Program-made: the position numbers and the translations under genes
Assembly (NCBI GenBank): GCA_020832555.1
Contig: JAFIEM010000014.1
Location: 1-48,487 of the forward strand
Direction: 5' to 3'
DNA length: 48,487 nt
Source of the DNA: Natronohydrobacter sp.
Lineage (GTDB): Bacteria > Pseudomonadota > Alphaproteobacteria > Rhodobacterales > Rhodobacteraceae
In this document: positions 32,800-41,576 of the stretch, piece after piece
Layout of the letters: every line of letters starts with the position of its first letter
Numbering within the stretch: the stretch's first letter is position 1
Notes under the pieces: generated by a model
The model's database searches: none
The model's input: the letters and a program-made list of their open reading frames with translations, nothing else
Told to the model about the DNA's origin: nothing

Positions 32800-34158
32800 T
32801 CAGGTCAATACCAGTGATAGCCACGGAACGAAAGCCACCAGCAGCCACACGCCGATCAGCGCGACGATATAGGGCACGATATAGCCGAGAAGTCGCATAT
32901 AGGGCACGCCTGTCACGCCGCTGGCGACATAGAGGTTCAGGCCATAGGGCGGCGTGATGAACCCGATGGAGCCACCGATCAGGAACACGACCGCGAAATG
33001 TACCGGATCGACACCGACACTGGCTGCAATCGGCGCAAGGATCGGGGCCATGATGATCGTGTTGGGCAGGCTTTCCAGCACCATTCCGGCGATGAACACG
33101 AAGAGCATGCACAGAAGCAGCACTGCATAATAGCCGCCGATTCCGGTCAGAAAGCCCTCGATTGCGTCCTTTGCGCCCAGAAGCGACAGGATCTGCTGCA
33201 TTACCACGGAAATCCCGATCAAGGGCGCGAGCATCCCCGCGATCCGCGCCGAGTTCAGCACGACCGCAGGCAGATCACGCAGGCGGAAGCCCTCGACCAG
33301 CACCATCTCGACCCAGCCGGGGGTGCGCGTCAGATCCTCGCTCTCGCTCTGGCCACGGTTGATCAGCAGATAGAGCGGGCGCGAGATCAGGGCCACGAGG
33401 ATACAGAAGCCCACAGTCACACCCGCCGCCTCGGTCGGAGAGAATTTACCAGTGTAGATCCCCCAGAGCACGAGGCCGATGGCGAAGAATCCGAGCCATG
33501 CCCCGAAAGCGGTGCGGATCATGCGGTTGATTTCCCAGCGGATCAGATGGCCCCAGCCATTCTTGCGGCAGATGATCCAGCAGGTGAACTGCATCCCCAG
33601 CACCATCAGCAGGCCCGGAATGATCCCGGCCAGAAACAGCTCGGAGATCGACAGGTTCATGATGAAGCCGTAGACGATGAAGATGATCGAGGGCGGAATG
33701 ATGATCCCGACCGTACCCCCTGCCGCTGCTGTGGCGGCGGCAAAGCGTTCGTCAAAGCCGTTCTTGACCATGCGCGGATGCATCATCGCGCCGATGGTTG
33801 CGGTCGTGGCCGAGTTCGAGCCGGAAATGGCCGCAAACAGCCCGCAAGCGCCGATACTGGCCATCCCAAGCCCGCCGCGCAACCAGCCCAGACAGGCATA
33901 GGCAAAGGCCGAGAGGCGCTGCGCGATGCCCGAGCGGTTGATCAGATCGCCTGTCAGGATGAACAGCGGCATGGCCAGCAGTGCGAATGAGGTCGTGAAG
34001 ACGGCAGAGAAGGCAAAGCCGATATTGTCGAGCGTCAGGTTGACCACGAAGCTCATGGCCACCACCCAGAGCGCGATCACCAGAAAGATCGGCACACCGA
34101 GGATGAACAGGGCCGTGGCCAGAAGCGAGTAGATCAGGGTCAGGGTTCCGTCGGTCAT
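32800..34158 (-). CDS. dctM: TRAP transporter large membrane subunit (system 1)
   Basis: A 452-residue DctM-family protein with about 12 helices. Motifs seen are FALLAMPLFILTGDLINRSGIAQRL, AISGSNSATTATIGAMMHPRM, GGTVGIIIPPSIIFIVYG, LPNTIIMAPILAPIA and VFLIGGSIGFITPPYGLNLYVASG, all characteristic of the ion-coupled channel subunit. It uses the sodium gradient to move the organic acid delivered by DctP. The gene starts 12 bases after dctQ. It is somewhat longer than the usual 425-430, with an insertion around RGQSESEDLTRTPGW. Confidence 0.92.
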   Translation of the reverse strand: MTDGTLTLIYSLLATALFILGVPIFLVIALWVVAMSFVVNLTLDNIGFAFSAVFTTSFALLAMPLFILTGDLINRSGIAQRLSAFAYACLGWLRGGLGMASIGACGLFAAISGSNSATTATIGAMMHPRMVKNGFDERFAAATAAAGGTVGIIIPPSIIFIVYGFIMNLSISELFLAGIIPGLLMVLGMQFTCWIICRKNGWGHLIRWEINRMIRTAFGAWLGFFAIGLVLWGIYTGKFSPTEAAGVTVGFCILVALISRPLYLLINRGQSESEDLTRTPGWVEMVLVEGFRLRDLPAVVLNSARIAGMLAPLIGISVVMQQILSLLGAKDAIEGFLTGIGGYYAVLLLCMLFVFIAGMVLESLPNTIIMAPILAPIAASVGVDPVHFAVVFLIGGSIGFITPPYGLNLYVASGVTGVPYMRLLGYIVPYIVALIGVWLLVAFVPWLSLVLT

Positions 34159-34170
34159 GGCGCTGATTTC

Positions 34171-34839
34171 CTATTCGCGGGCGAGTTCATTGGTCAGGCC
34201 GAATTCCTGCCCGGCGCGGTAATTGCGCACATCGGCAAGCAGATTTTCCAGCACACGGGCATAGAGGATCAGCCAGGCCACTGGAACGCAGATATAGAAC
34301 CACCAGCGCATCACATTGTCGGTGCCAAGCATGATCTGGAAATTTGCGGCTGAATTGGCCGTCAGACGCAGGGTCGCAACCACGACGATCACGGCCATGA
34401 CATACCACAGGATCGCATCGAGAAAGGACATGGCCAGCCGCGCCGTGGGCTGCATCATGGCGCGGACTTCGCCGAAAGACAGATGTGCGCGCAGTTTGAC
34501 ATTATAGGCGCAGCCGATCCATGTCAGGAGCAGGAACAGGTAGGGCGGCAATGTCGTGGACCATGCGGCCTGCACATTGAACACGAAACGGCGGATCACC
34601 TCGACGAAAATGATCATCGCGATGGCCATGTAGATGAAGAACATGGCCGTCGGTTCGAGATAGCGGTCAAGCAGCTTCACCTTGCGGAAGATCATCATGA
34701 TGATCAGCGACAGCGGCAGGATCAGGAAACTGATCACCCAGTAGAATGAGGGATCGCGGAAGGCGCGCGTGATGCCGCGTGGTCTGCCATCCATCAACGC
34801 ATCCCAAAGTGCGATAATCCCTGTCAGGACCTCTTCCAT
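34171..34839 (-). CDS. dctQ: TRAP transporter small membrane subunit (system 1)
   Basis: A 222-residue DctQ-family protein with four hydrophobic helices. The helices include VISFLILPLSLIIMMIF, PTAMFFIYMAIAMIIFVEVIRR, SFLDAILWYVMAVIVVVATLRL and WWFYICVPVAWLILYARV. The sequence between helices 2 and 3 (AAWSTTLPPYLFLLLTWIGCAYNVKLRAHLSF) follows the family pattern. It carries an unusually long N-terminus of about 35 residues. It is preceded by a hairpin that separates it from dctP. Confidence 0.87.
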   Translation of the reverse strand: MEEVLTGIIALWDALMDGRPRGITRAFRDPSFYWVISFLILPLSLIIMMIFRKVKLLDRYLEPTAMFFIYMAIAMIIFVEVIRRFVFNVQAAWSTTLPPYLFLLLTWIGCAYNVKLRAHLSFGEVRAMMQPTARLAMSFLDAILWYVMAVIVVVATLRLTANSAANFQIMLGTDNVMRWWFYICVPVAWLILYARVLENLLADVRNYRAGQEFGLTNELARE

Positions 34840-34931
34840 CGTCAGATGACCTTGCTGCTGTTACATGAGACAATATCTGCCACGGACGCAACGCGCCCTC
34901 AGATTTCGTCATGTGGAGATTTGTTGGAAAG

Positions 34932-34955
34932 CTGCCCGGCGCTGAGGCCGGGCAG
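34932..34955 (-). terminator. Attenuating hairpin between dctP and dctQM (system 1)
   Basis: Perfect 9-base arms CTGCCCGGC (34932-34940) and GCCGGGCAG (34947-34955) enclose six bases. Read on the minus strand, CTTTCC follows. It lies 17 bases after the dctP stop. Such hairpins let the binding protein be made in excess over the membrane subunits, which is the likely role here. Confidence 0.65.
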
Positions 34956-34972
34956 GTGTCACGGGCGCTGGA

Positions 34973-36202
34973 TCAGGATTTCCACCAGCGGCGCGGCTCG
35001 ACATTCTCGACCAGCATATCGGCCGGAATTTCGCGCGCGACGTCATGGATGATCTGATAGGTGTCCAGACCACCGGACCAACCATTGATCCGGTCACGCC
35101 ACTGTTCCCAGGCAGCCGGCTGGAACTCGGGCGAGCACATTTCCTCGGCCTCGCGCAGCGCTTCGGGTGACAGGAACGCATTGCGCACGCCATGTTCGTG
35201 GAAGATCGTGCCTTCTTGTTGCGGATTGGAGAAACCGACAGTATTCACCAGCGCGGCCTCATTGGCATATTGCGCCGCGATCTGCGCCAGATAGGACGAT
35301 TCCATCACCGCATCCTGAAGATCGCCACCCAGCTTGTCGAAGCTTTCCGAGGACATGGCCGTGTGCTCAGTGCCGCAGAAGAAGCGCAGGTCAACGGCCT
35401 GCGAAACAACCGGCGACATATTCGCATAGGCCACCGCAGAAGCCCAGGTTTCGGCCCCGTCGATCAGACCCTGACGCAGACCGTCAAGGGTTTCTTCCCA
35501 GGCGATCGGGCGCGGGTTCAGGTTCATCATCTCCATCGCCAGACGACCAAGCTGCGTGCCTGTCACCCGGTTCGAGGTGCCCGCAAGTTCAGTGACGCTG
35601 GTCACGAGCGGGCGGTCACGCCAGTTGTTGCCCAGCATGATGCCGCGCAATTCGCAATGCGTGAACAGGAACTTGATACCATGCATCTCTTCCAGCGGCT
35701 CGCGGAAGACCTTGTTGCTGTCGGGATGATAGAAGAAGTAATATTGTGCGGCGCGGCTGGGGAAGACATAGGCATAGTCCAGCACGTTCATGTAGGGCGC
35801 GCCACCTGCCGAGTTCTGCGTCGAGGCCGAGTACAGGTCAACAATGCCTTCCATCGTCTTGGTGACGCAATCGAGCTGTCCGCAGATCTGGTTGTCGCCG
35901 ATGAATTCGACGCGGATCTCGCCATCCGTGCGCTCTTCGATATCGCGGACGAATTCGAGGATGCCGTTGCGCTCGACCAGCAGGTTGCGCGCATTGAAGC
36001 CGGCAGCACCGTAGCGCAGAGTGTGGCGGGCTTCCTTGGCGAAGCGCTTGTCATAGGCTGACTCGACTGCCTTTGCCAGACTGGGCAGCGTGATCACCCC
36101 TGTCATGCCGCCAAGAGCAAGCATGGTTGAGCTCATCCCGAAACGTTGAGTGATACGCAGAAAATCCCGGCGTGAAATGCCGGAGAGGTCTCGTTTAGTC
36201 AT
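34973..36202 (-). CDS. dctP: TRAP transporter substrate-binding protein (system 1)
   Basis: A 409-residue periplasmic DctP-family protein. It has a Tat leader with twin arginines R11-R12 in SRRDFLR and a hydrophobic run to about residue 45. The core contains ADQ-type ligand-binding segments: VDLYSASTQNSAGGAPYMNVLDYAYVFPSR, FTHCELRGIMLG, then ELAGTSNRVTGTQLGRLAMEMMNLNPRPIAWEETLDGLRQGLIDGAETW. The arginine that anchors the carboxylate in DctP proteins would be expected near SNRVTGTQLGRL. The start follows GGAGGAG. Tat export suggests the protein folds before export. The ligand is unknown; the IclR regulator and GMC dehydrogenase suggest an alcohol or hydroxy-acid. Confidence 0.88.
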   Translation of the reverse strand: MTKRDLSGISRRDFLRITQRFGMSSTMLALGGMTGVITLPSLAKAVESAYDKRFAKEARHTLRYGAAGFNARNLLVERNGILEFVRDIEERTDGEIRVEFIGDNQICGQLDCVTKTMEGIVDLYSASTQNSAGGAPYMNVLDYAYVFPSRAAQYYFFYHPDSNKVFREPLEEMHGIKFLFTHCELRGIMLGNNWRDRPLVTSVTELAGTSNRVTGTQLGRLAMEMMNLNPRPIAWEETLDGLRQGLIDGAETWASAVAYANMSPVVSQAVDLRFFCGTEHTAMSSESFDKLGGDLQDAVMESSYLAQIAAQYANEAALVNTVGFSNPQQEGTIFHEHGVRNAFLSPEALREAEEMCSPEFQPAAWEQWRDRINGWSGGLDTYQIIHDVAREIPADMLVENVEPRRWWKS

Positions 36203-36336
36203 GGTCTCCTCCCTGAGTTTTGACTAAGCGGCGATTGTCGGTAATGTCTATTATTGAGACTTGTGGTTTCAAAAAAGCATCTGTATCTCTATGTGTCAAG
36301 CGAATTTGCATCGAAGATCAGGTCTGGGAGGGGCAG
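36203..36336. promoter_or_regulatory. Divergent promoter region between dctP and the GMC gene
   Basis: This 134-base AT-richer gap must hold both promoters and any IclR site. GTCT at 36246 and AGAC at 36257 form a short inverted repeat, too weak to claim as an operator. No other clear motif was found. Confidence 0.35.
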
Positions 36337-37971
36337 ATGTTCGACCATGAGGCAGATGTCATCATCGTGGGGGCTGGATCGGCTGGCTGCGCGCTGGCCA
36401 ACCGTCTGAGTGCCAACCCGAAACTGCGCGTGCTTTTGCTGGAGGCGGGTGGGCGCGATCTGAATCCCTGGATCCATGTGCCGGTCGGCTATTTCCGCAC
36501 GATGGGCGATCCGGCGCTGGACTGGTGCTATATGACCGAGCCCGATCCGGGTCTGAACGGGCGCCGCCTGCCCTGGCCGCGCGGCAAGGTGCTTGGGGGC
36601 TCGTCCTCGCTGAATGGGCTCTTGTATGTGCGGGGCCAGCCTGAGGATTATGACCGCTGGCAGCAGATGGGCAATCCCGGCTGGGGTTGGGATCAGGTGC
36701 TACCCTATTTTCGCCGGTCCGAGGATCAGGAGCGTGGCGAGGATGCGTTTCATGGCACAGGCGGCCCGCTCTCGGTCAGCAATGCCCGTCTGTCGCGCCC
36801 GATCTGCGATGCCTGGGTCCAGGCGGCACAGGCGGCGGGGTATCCGTTCAACCCTGACTATAACGGGGCGACGCAGGAAGGTGTGGGCTATTTCCAGCTT
36901 ACCAGTCGCAACGGGCGGCGGTGCAGTTCTGCCGTGGCCTATTTGAACCCCGCGCGCGGTCGCGCGAATCTGCAAATCCTGACCCATGCGCAGATCACGC
37001 GCATCCTGTTCGAGGGCAAGCGGGCCATCGGGGTGGAATGGCGTGGTGCGGATAGTGCGCTGCATACCGCGCGCGCGCATGGTCGAATTATCCTGTCGGC
37101 AGGGGCCATCGGCTCGCCGCAGATCCTGATGTTGTCGGGGATTGGCAATGCCGATCATCTGCGCAAACTCGGGGTCAGCCCGCGCGCGGATCTGCCCGGT
37201 GTGGGGCGCAACCTGCAAGATCACCTGCAGGCCCGGCTGGTGTTCCGCACCAGAAAGCCAACGCTGAATGACGAAGTCCGCAACCCGATCGACAAGGTGA
37301 AGATCGCGCTCAGATATGCGATCAACCGGACCGGGCCGATGACCATGGCGGCCTCGCTGGCGGCGGGCTTTCTGCGCACATCGTCCGATCTGGCGACACC
37401 GGATATCCAGTTCCATATCCAACCCTGGTCGGCGGACAGCCCCAGCGAAGGGGTGCATGATTTCTCGGCTTTCACCGTCTCGGTCTGCCAGTTGCGGCCA
37501 GAAAGCCGGGGCCATCTGGAGCTTGCCAGTCCTGACCCGAATCGCGCGCCGTTGATTCACCCGAATTATCTGGCCACACCTACGGATTGCCGTACCATCG
37601 TCGAAGCTGTGCGCATCTCGCGCGAGATTGCCCGTCATGCGCCGCTTCGTGACGAGATCCGGGACGAGTACAAGCCCGGTGACGGTGTTCTCGACAGCGA
37701 TGATGCCGCGATCCTGAACTGGGTGCGCAACAGCGCGACGACGATCTTTCATCCGACCGGCACCTGCAAGATGGGCCCGCAGAGTGACCCGAGTGCTGTC
37801 GTGGATGCGCGTCTGCGCGTGCATGGGATCGAGGGGTTGAGCGTGGCGGATTGTGCGATCATGCCGGAAATCGTGTCAGGCAATACCAATGCGCCTGCCA
37901 TCATGATCGGTGAGAAGCATAGCGATATGGTGCTGGAAGACCTGCGCGCCGGGATCTCCGTTACTGCTTAG
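36337..37971 (+). CDS. GMC-family FAD alcohol dehydrogenase
   Basis: A 544-residue glucose-methanol-choline oxidoreductase. ATG 36337 has GGGAGGGG about six bases upstream. Visible motifs: FAD dinucleotide fold GAGSAG (12-17) with LLLEAGG, GMC signature 1 in PRGKVLGGSSSLNGLLYVRG, GMC signature 2 in ILSAGAIGSPQILMLSGIG, the catalytic histidine H472 in TTIFHPTGTCKMG, and the second active-site position N516 in GNTNAP. Length and motifs fit the choline dehydrogenase/alcohol dehydrogenase branch. It oxidises an alcohol and passes electrons to quinone or another acceptor. It is divergent from a TRAP importer, so its substrate is probably what that importer brings in. Confidence 0.9.
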   Translation: MFDHEADVIIVGAGSAGCALANRLSANPKLRVLLLEAGGRDLNPWIHVPVGYFRTMGDPALDWCYMTEPDPGLNGRRLPWPRGKVLGGSSSLNGLLYVRGQPEDYDRWQQMGNPGWGWDQVLPYFRRSEDQERGEDAFHGTGGPLSVSNARLSRPICDAWVQAAQAAGYPFNPDYNGATQEGVGYFQLTSRNGRRCSSAVAYLNPARGRANLQILTHAQITRILFEGKRAIGVEWRGADSALHTARAHGRIILSAGAIGSPQILMLSGIGNADHLRKLGVSPRADLPGVGRNLQDHLQARLVFRTRKPTLNDEVRNPIDKVKIALRYAINRTGPMTMAASLAAGFLRTSSDLATPDIQFHIQPWSADSPSEGVHDFSAFTVSVCQLRPESRGHLELASPDPNRAPLIHPNYLATPTDCRTIVEAVRISREIARHAPLRDEIRDEYKPGDGVLDSDDAAILNWVRNSATTIFHPTGTCKMGPQSDPSAVVDARLRVHGIEGLSVADCAIMPEIVSGNTNAPAIMIGEKHSDMVLEDLRAGISVTA

Positions 37972-37979
37972 AAAATGAA

Positions 37980-38009
37980 AACGCCGCGAGGGATGCTCGC
38001 GGCGTTTCT
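37980..38009. terminator. Bidirectional terminator between GMC and dctP (system 2)
   Basis: Perfect 11-base arms AACGCCGCGAG (37980-37990) and CTCGCGGCGTT (37996-38006) enclose five bases. T-rich sequence follows on the plus strand, and the AAAATGAAA before it serves as the T-run for the minus strand. It lies between two convergent genes. Confidence 0.9.
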
Positions 38010-38030
38010 TGTCTATACAGCCTGGTTGGC

Positions 38031-39089
38031 TTATTCCATATCCGCCTGACGTGCCGCCTCGATGGCTTCATTGGCTGCGGCTGCGTGGGCCATGAAGCTG
38101 TCCAGCACTTCCGGACCATGCGGTACATTGTTGCGGAACCAGTCGAATGCCGGATCGGCCGCATCCTTGAACATGGCTTTCTGCTCGTCCGTCGGCACAT
38201 AGATTTCGCCGCCTGCTGCGCGGAATGCCTCATAAGCGGCGATTTCCTTGCGCTTGGGGCTGGCAAAGGTGGCCTGCTGAAGGGCATCGAACCCGTCAAG
38301 GATAATGCGCTTATGCGCGTCCGACATGCCCATGAAACGGTCATTGTTCATCCACCAGAACGCGCCCATGTAGCTGTGATTGTCCAGCGTCAGGTATTTC
38401 AGACCGGCATCGGTGAAGCGCATGTTCATGATATCCGTGATCCCGTTTGCCGTGCCTTCAACCACACCGGTTTGCAGAGAGGTGAAGAGTTCGGGCCATG
38501 CAATCGGCGTGGGGGCCATGCCAAGCGCTGTTGCAAGTGTCTGGGGCAGGTCTGCCGGAACCGTGCGCATTTTCATGCCGACCAGATCAGCGGGGGTTTC
38601 GACGCGGCGCAGCGTGTTGGCATAGCCGCGCCAGCCGCCGGTATTGCCAATGGACATCAGCCGGATCAGCCCGTCGCTGTCGGCCAGCGCAAGATCACGG
38701 ATTTCGCGCGTGAAGCTGGTCTGGGTCAGGATGTATTCCGCCTCACGGTCGCCATCCATCAGATAGGGCAGATCGAGCACCTGGATATAGGGAAACAGAC
38801 CCGCAGCGCCGCCCGAGGTGGACACGAAAATGTCGATTGAGCCATCGGCGACACCGGCCAGACACTCATCGCCGCGGGTGCAAAGCTGGGTGCCGATGAA
38901 CAGGTCTACAGCAATCGCGCCGTTGGACGCGTTCTCGACGAAGTTCTTGAAGACCACAAGGCCGTCATAATCCTCGTCATCTTCATTGGATGTTGCGGTT
39001 GCGCGCAGGGTGATGTCCTGCGCGAAAGCCGTCACGGGTGCCGCCAGCATCGTGGCCACGAGCAGCGATTTCAGGGTTGTCTTCAACAT
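38031..39089 (-). CDS. dctP: TRAP transporter substrate-binding protein (system 2, sulfosugar locus)
   Basis: A 352-residue DctP-family periplasmic protein. It has a Sec signal peptide (about 1-23, ending VTAFAQ). Core segments are VDLFIGTQLCTRGDECLAGVADGSIDIFVSTSGGAAGLFPYIQVLDLPYL, then LVGMKMRTVPADLPQTLATALGMAPTPIAWPELFTSLQTGVVEGTANGI, and the anchoring arginine is expected in MKMRTVPAD. The start follows GGGAGG. It is the last gene of the operon beginning with the SsuD-like monooxygenase, 31 bases after dctM. If the operon degrades sulfoquinovose or its glyceride, this is the candidate ligand. TRAP binding proteins normally bind carboxylates, though sulfonates are also known ligands. Confidence 0.88.
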   Translation of the reverse strand: MLKTTLKSLLVATMLAAPVTAFAQDITLRATATSNEDDEDYDGLVVFKNFVENASNGAIAVDLFIGTQLCTRGDECLAGVADGSIDIFVSTSGGAAGLFPYIQVLDLPYLMDGDREAEYILTQTSFTREIRDLALADSDGLIRLMSIGNTGGWRGYANTLRRVETPADLVGMKMRTVPADLPQTLATALGMAPTPIAWPELFTSLQTGVVEGTANGITDIMNMRFTDAGLKYLTLDNHSYMGAFWWMNNDRFMGMSDAHKRIILDGFDALQQATFASPKRKEIAAYEAFRAAGGEIYVPTDEQKAMFKDAADPAFDWFRNNVPHGPEVLDSFMAHAAAANEAIEAARQADME

Positions 39090-39120
39090 TGTGGTTTTCC
39101 TCCCTTTGGATGTTTGAAGA

Positions 39121-40410
39121 TCATTGAACGAACCCGAACAGACGCGGCACTGTCAGCGTCAGCGCGGGGATGAAGGTAAGCAGGAAGATGACCGCGACCT
39201 GCACCGCCAGAAAGGGCAGAATCGCTTTCGACAGGGTTTCCAGCCGCAGACCGGAAACCGACGATGTGACGAACAGCACAAGTCCCATCGGTGGCGTGAG
39301 CAACCCGACAGTCAGGTTCACCGCCATGATGATCGCGAAATGCACCGGATCGACACCCAGTTCGATGAAGATCGGCCCAAGGATCGGCCCGAGGATGATG
39401 ATCGCGGGGCCTGCATCGAGGAACATGCCGACGATGAACAAGAGCAGGTTGATCAGGAACAGCAGGATCAGCGGATTGTCCGACAGCGCAAGGATGATGC
39501 CCGCCATCTGTTCGGGTGTGCGGGCAAGGGCCGCCACGGTCTTGAAGGCCATTGCGGCACCGACCAGCAGCAGCACCACTGCAGAGGTGATCCCCGCGCG
39601 GGTCAGCACATCGGGAATATCCTGCACTTTCAGCGAGCGCATGATGAACAGCGAGACAATCAGCGCATAGCCCACGGCCACGGCGGCGGCCTCTGTCGGG
39701 GTCATGATGCCGCCAAGGATGCCGCCCAGAATGATGACCGGCGTCATCAGCGGCCAGAAGGCGCGCAAACTCGCCTGACCGCGTTCGCCCCAGCTTGCGC
39801 GTTTGGTTGCTGCGGGCAGTTCATACTTGTCGGCCAGAAGTGCGACGGCAACCATAAGACCCACGGCCATCAGGATACCCGGCACGATCCCTGCAAGGAA
39901 CAGCGCGGCGACGCTTTCGCCCATCACATAGGCATAGATGATCATGATGCCCGAGGGCGGGATGATCGGGCCAATGATGGAACTGGCGGCGGTGATCGCA
40001 GCGGCAAAGCGCTTCTTGTAGCCGTTCTTTTCCATCGCCGGGATCAGCATGGAGCCGAGTGCCGAGACATCTGCGACCGCAGAACCCGACATGCCCGCAA
40101 ACAGCATCGACGACAGCACATTCACATGCGCCAGACCACCCCGGAAATGCCCGACAAGCGCCTGGCTGAACTCGACCAGCCGCAAGGTGATGCCGCCCCG
40201 GTTCATCAATTCGCCCGCCAGCATGAAGAAGGGAATGGCCATCAGCGGGAAGCTGTCCATGCCATTATAGACATTGCGATACAGAAGCGTGATGTCGCGC
40301 TCCATCCCTGACAGGTACAGCAGGATGCCAGGCGCGGCCAGAAGCGCGAAGAAAACCGGCAATCCAAGGAACAGGAAGACCAGAAAGACGGGCAGGAAGA
40401 AGCTCAGCAT
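39121..40410 (-). CDS. dctM: TRAP transporter large membrane subunit (system 2)
   Basis: A 429-residue DctM-family protein, standard length. ATG 40410 follows the dctQ stop with a one-base gap, so translation is coupled. Motifs: MAIPFFMLAGELMNRGGITLRLVEFS, LFAGMSGSAVADVSALGSMLIPAM, SIIGPIIPPSGIMIIYAYVMGES, GPAIIILGPILGPIF and NLTVGLLTPPMGLVLFVTS. These are the conserved blocks of the TRAP channel subunit. It is co-transcribed with the desulfonation genes upstream. Confidence 0.93.
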   Translation of the reverse strand: MLSFFLPVFLVFLFLGLPVFFALLAAPGILLYLSGMERDITLLYRNVYNGMDSFPLMAIPFFMLAGELMNRGGITLRLVEFSQALVGHFRGGLAHVNVLSSMLFAGMSGSAVADVSALGSMLIPAMEKNGYKKRFAAAITAASSIIGPIIPPSGIMIIYAYVMGESVAALFLAGIVPGILMAVGLMVAVALLADKYELPAATKRASWGERGQASLRAFWPLMTPVIILGGILGGIMTPTEAAAVAVGYALIVSLFIMRSLKVQDIPDVLTRAGITSAVVLLLVGAAMAFKTVAALARTPEQMAGIILALSDNPLILLFLINLLLFIVGMFLDAGPAIIILGPILGPIFIELGVDPVHFAIIMAVNLTVGLLTPPMGLVLFVTSSVSGLRLETLSKAILPFLAVQVAVIFLLTFIPALTLTVPRLFGFVQ

Positions 40411-40411
40411 G

Positions 40412-41002
40412 TCATTCGGCCCCCAGAACCACTTGATCGGAAATTTCAGGCAGGTCTGCACTGCGCCCGAGAAGCGAGATCACCTCGCGCAGCATCAGTT
40501 CGAGCGTGACCGAGATCAGCGCGCCGATGCCCACCAGCATCGAAGTCATCTGCCAGCTTTTCGGCACTTTCTTCCAAGTGGACAGATCCCAGCTTGTCGG
40601 AATGTTCAGGCTGTCGGTGCCGAACCGCCCGGCCAGACCCGTGACTTCACGCAGGCCGATCTGCCAGGCCTTGTAGAGGATGATCAATGCGAGGCTGAAC
40701 AGTGCCAGTGTCAGCAGGTGACGCAACAGGCGCGGAAGCAGCACGACCAGCAATTCGATGGCGACAAAGCCGCCGCGCCGATAGGCCGTGCCGATCATCA
40801 GCCCTGCCGACCACAGCATCAGGAAGCGCGAGGCTTCCTCGGGCCAGGGCAGTGCAGTGCCGATGATGTAGCGGAAAAACACCTGTGCGAGGATAAAGAC
40901 GACCATCAGCAAGATGCAGAACGCCCCAAGCCAGCGCCCCAGCGTAAGGGCGCTGGCATTGACCAGTGCAAACAGTCGTGACAGGCCAATAAGCACCTGC
41001 AT
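40412..41002 (-). CDS. dctQ: TRAP transporter small membrane subunit (system 2)
   Basis: A 196-residue DctQ-family protein. ATG 41002 is chosen because GGAGGAG lies about eight bases upstream; the frame is open further but reads as non-membrane residues. Four helices are visible (LGAFCILLMVVFILAQVFFRYII, FLMLWSAGLMIGTAY, HLLTLALFSLALIILY, MLVGIGALISVTLELML). The family motif PWPEEASRF sits after helix 1. It begins 55 bases after the flavin reductase stop. Confidence 0.9.
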   Translation of the reverse strand: MQVLIGLSRLFALVNASALTLGRWLGAFCILLMVVFILAQVFFRYIIGTALPWPEEASRFLMLWSAGLMIGTAYRRGGFVAIELLVVLLPRLLRHLLTLALFSLALIILYKAWQIGLREVTGLAGRFGTDSLNIPTSWDLSTWKKVPKSWQMTSMLVGIGALISVTLELMLREVISLLGRSADLPEISDQVVLGAE

Positions 41003-41057
41003 CCGTGGCTCTCCTCCCTGTTGCGACCCCCCTCTCCCAAAGGGTGTCGGTTGCGTT

Positions 41058-41576
41058 TCAGCCCAAGGGGCTGAACCCGCCATAATGTCCCTGACTGAAG
41101 ATCAGGGGTGCCCCCGGCCGACAGGCCGCGCGCAGAACTTCGCCCACGATGATCACATGATCACCGCCCTCATGAGTTGCGTGCTGGCGGCAGTCGAAGC
41201 GCGCGAGCGCCTGCGACAGAACCGGCACGCCCTCTGGCGTCAGGGTGAAATCGAGACCGTCAAAGCCCGGTCCGCCGCGCACGAAACGCCCCAGAAGCCC
41301 ATGCGCGTCACGCGGCATGACATGGATCGCGTAGTGCTGTGCGGCCAGATAATGCGGAAACCGCTGCGAGGATTTCGCGGGCGACCACAGGACCAGCGCC
41401 GGGTCGAGCGAGACAGCTGCGAAGCTGTTGGCGGCAAAGCCCATCGGCCCTGCGCTGCTCTGGATCGTCACCAATGTGACCCCGGTGGCGAACTGCCCCA
41501 AGGCATCGCGGAACGCCCGCGATGTCTCGGGGCCGGGGACAAACTCCATGGGTTGCATCTGTCCACCATCCGCCAT
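41058..41576 (-). CDS. smoA: Flavin reductase of the sulfo-SMO type desulfonation system
   Basis: A 172-residue flavin reductase-like protein (HpaC/SmoA class). Typical segments are FRDALGQFATGVTLVTI, GFAANSFAAVSLDPALVLWSPAKSS, the catalytic-loop LGRFVRGGPGFDGLDF and GGDHVIIVGEVL near the end. It reduces FMN with NAD(P)H and supplies it to a two-component monooxygenase. The start ATG 41576 overlaps the aldo/keto reductase stop as TGATG. Position directly after an SsuD-like monooxygenase and an aldo/keto reductase is the gene set smoA-smoB-smoC of the sulfoquinovose monooxygenase pathway. The general activity is well supported; the pathway name is inferred. Confidence 0.8.
   Translation of the reverse strand: MADGGQMQPMEFVPGPETSRAFRDALGQFATGVTLVTIQSSAGPMGFAANSFAAVSLDPALVLWSPAKSSQRFPHYLAAQHYAIHVMPRDAHGLLGRFVRGGPGFDGLDFTLTPEGVPVLSQALARFDCRQHATHEGGDHVIIVGEVLRAACRPGAPLIFSQGHYGGFSPLG

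Noticed and set aside
32800-36202. Assigning TRAP system 1 to C4-dicarboxylates
   Set aside because: The Tat-exported binding protein is longer than classical DctP, and the GMC dehydrogenase and IclR neighbours point to another, unknown substrate.
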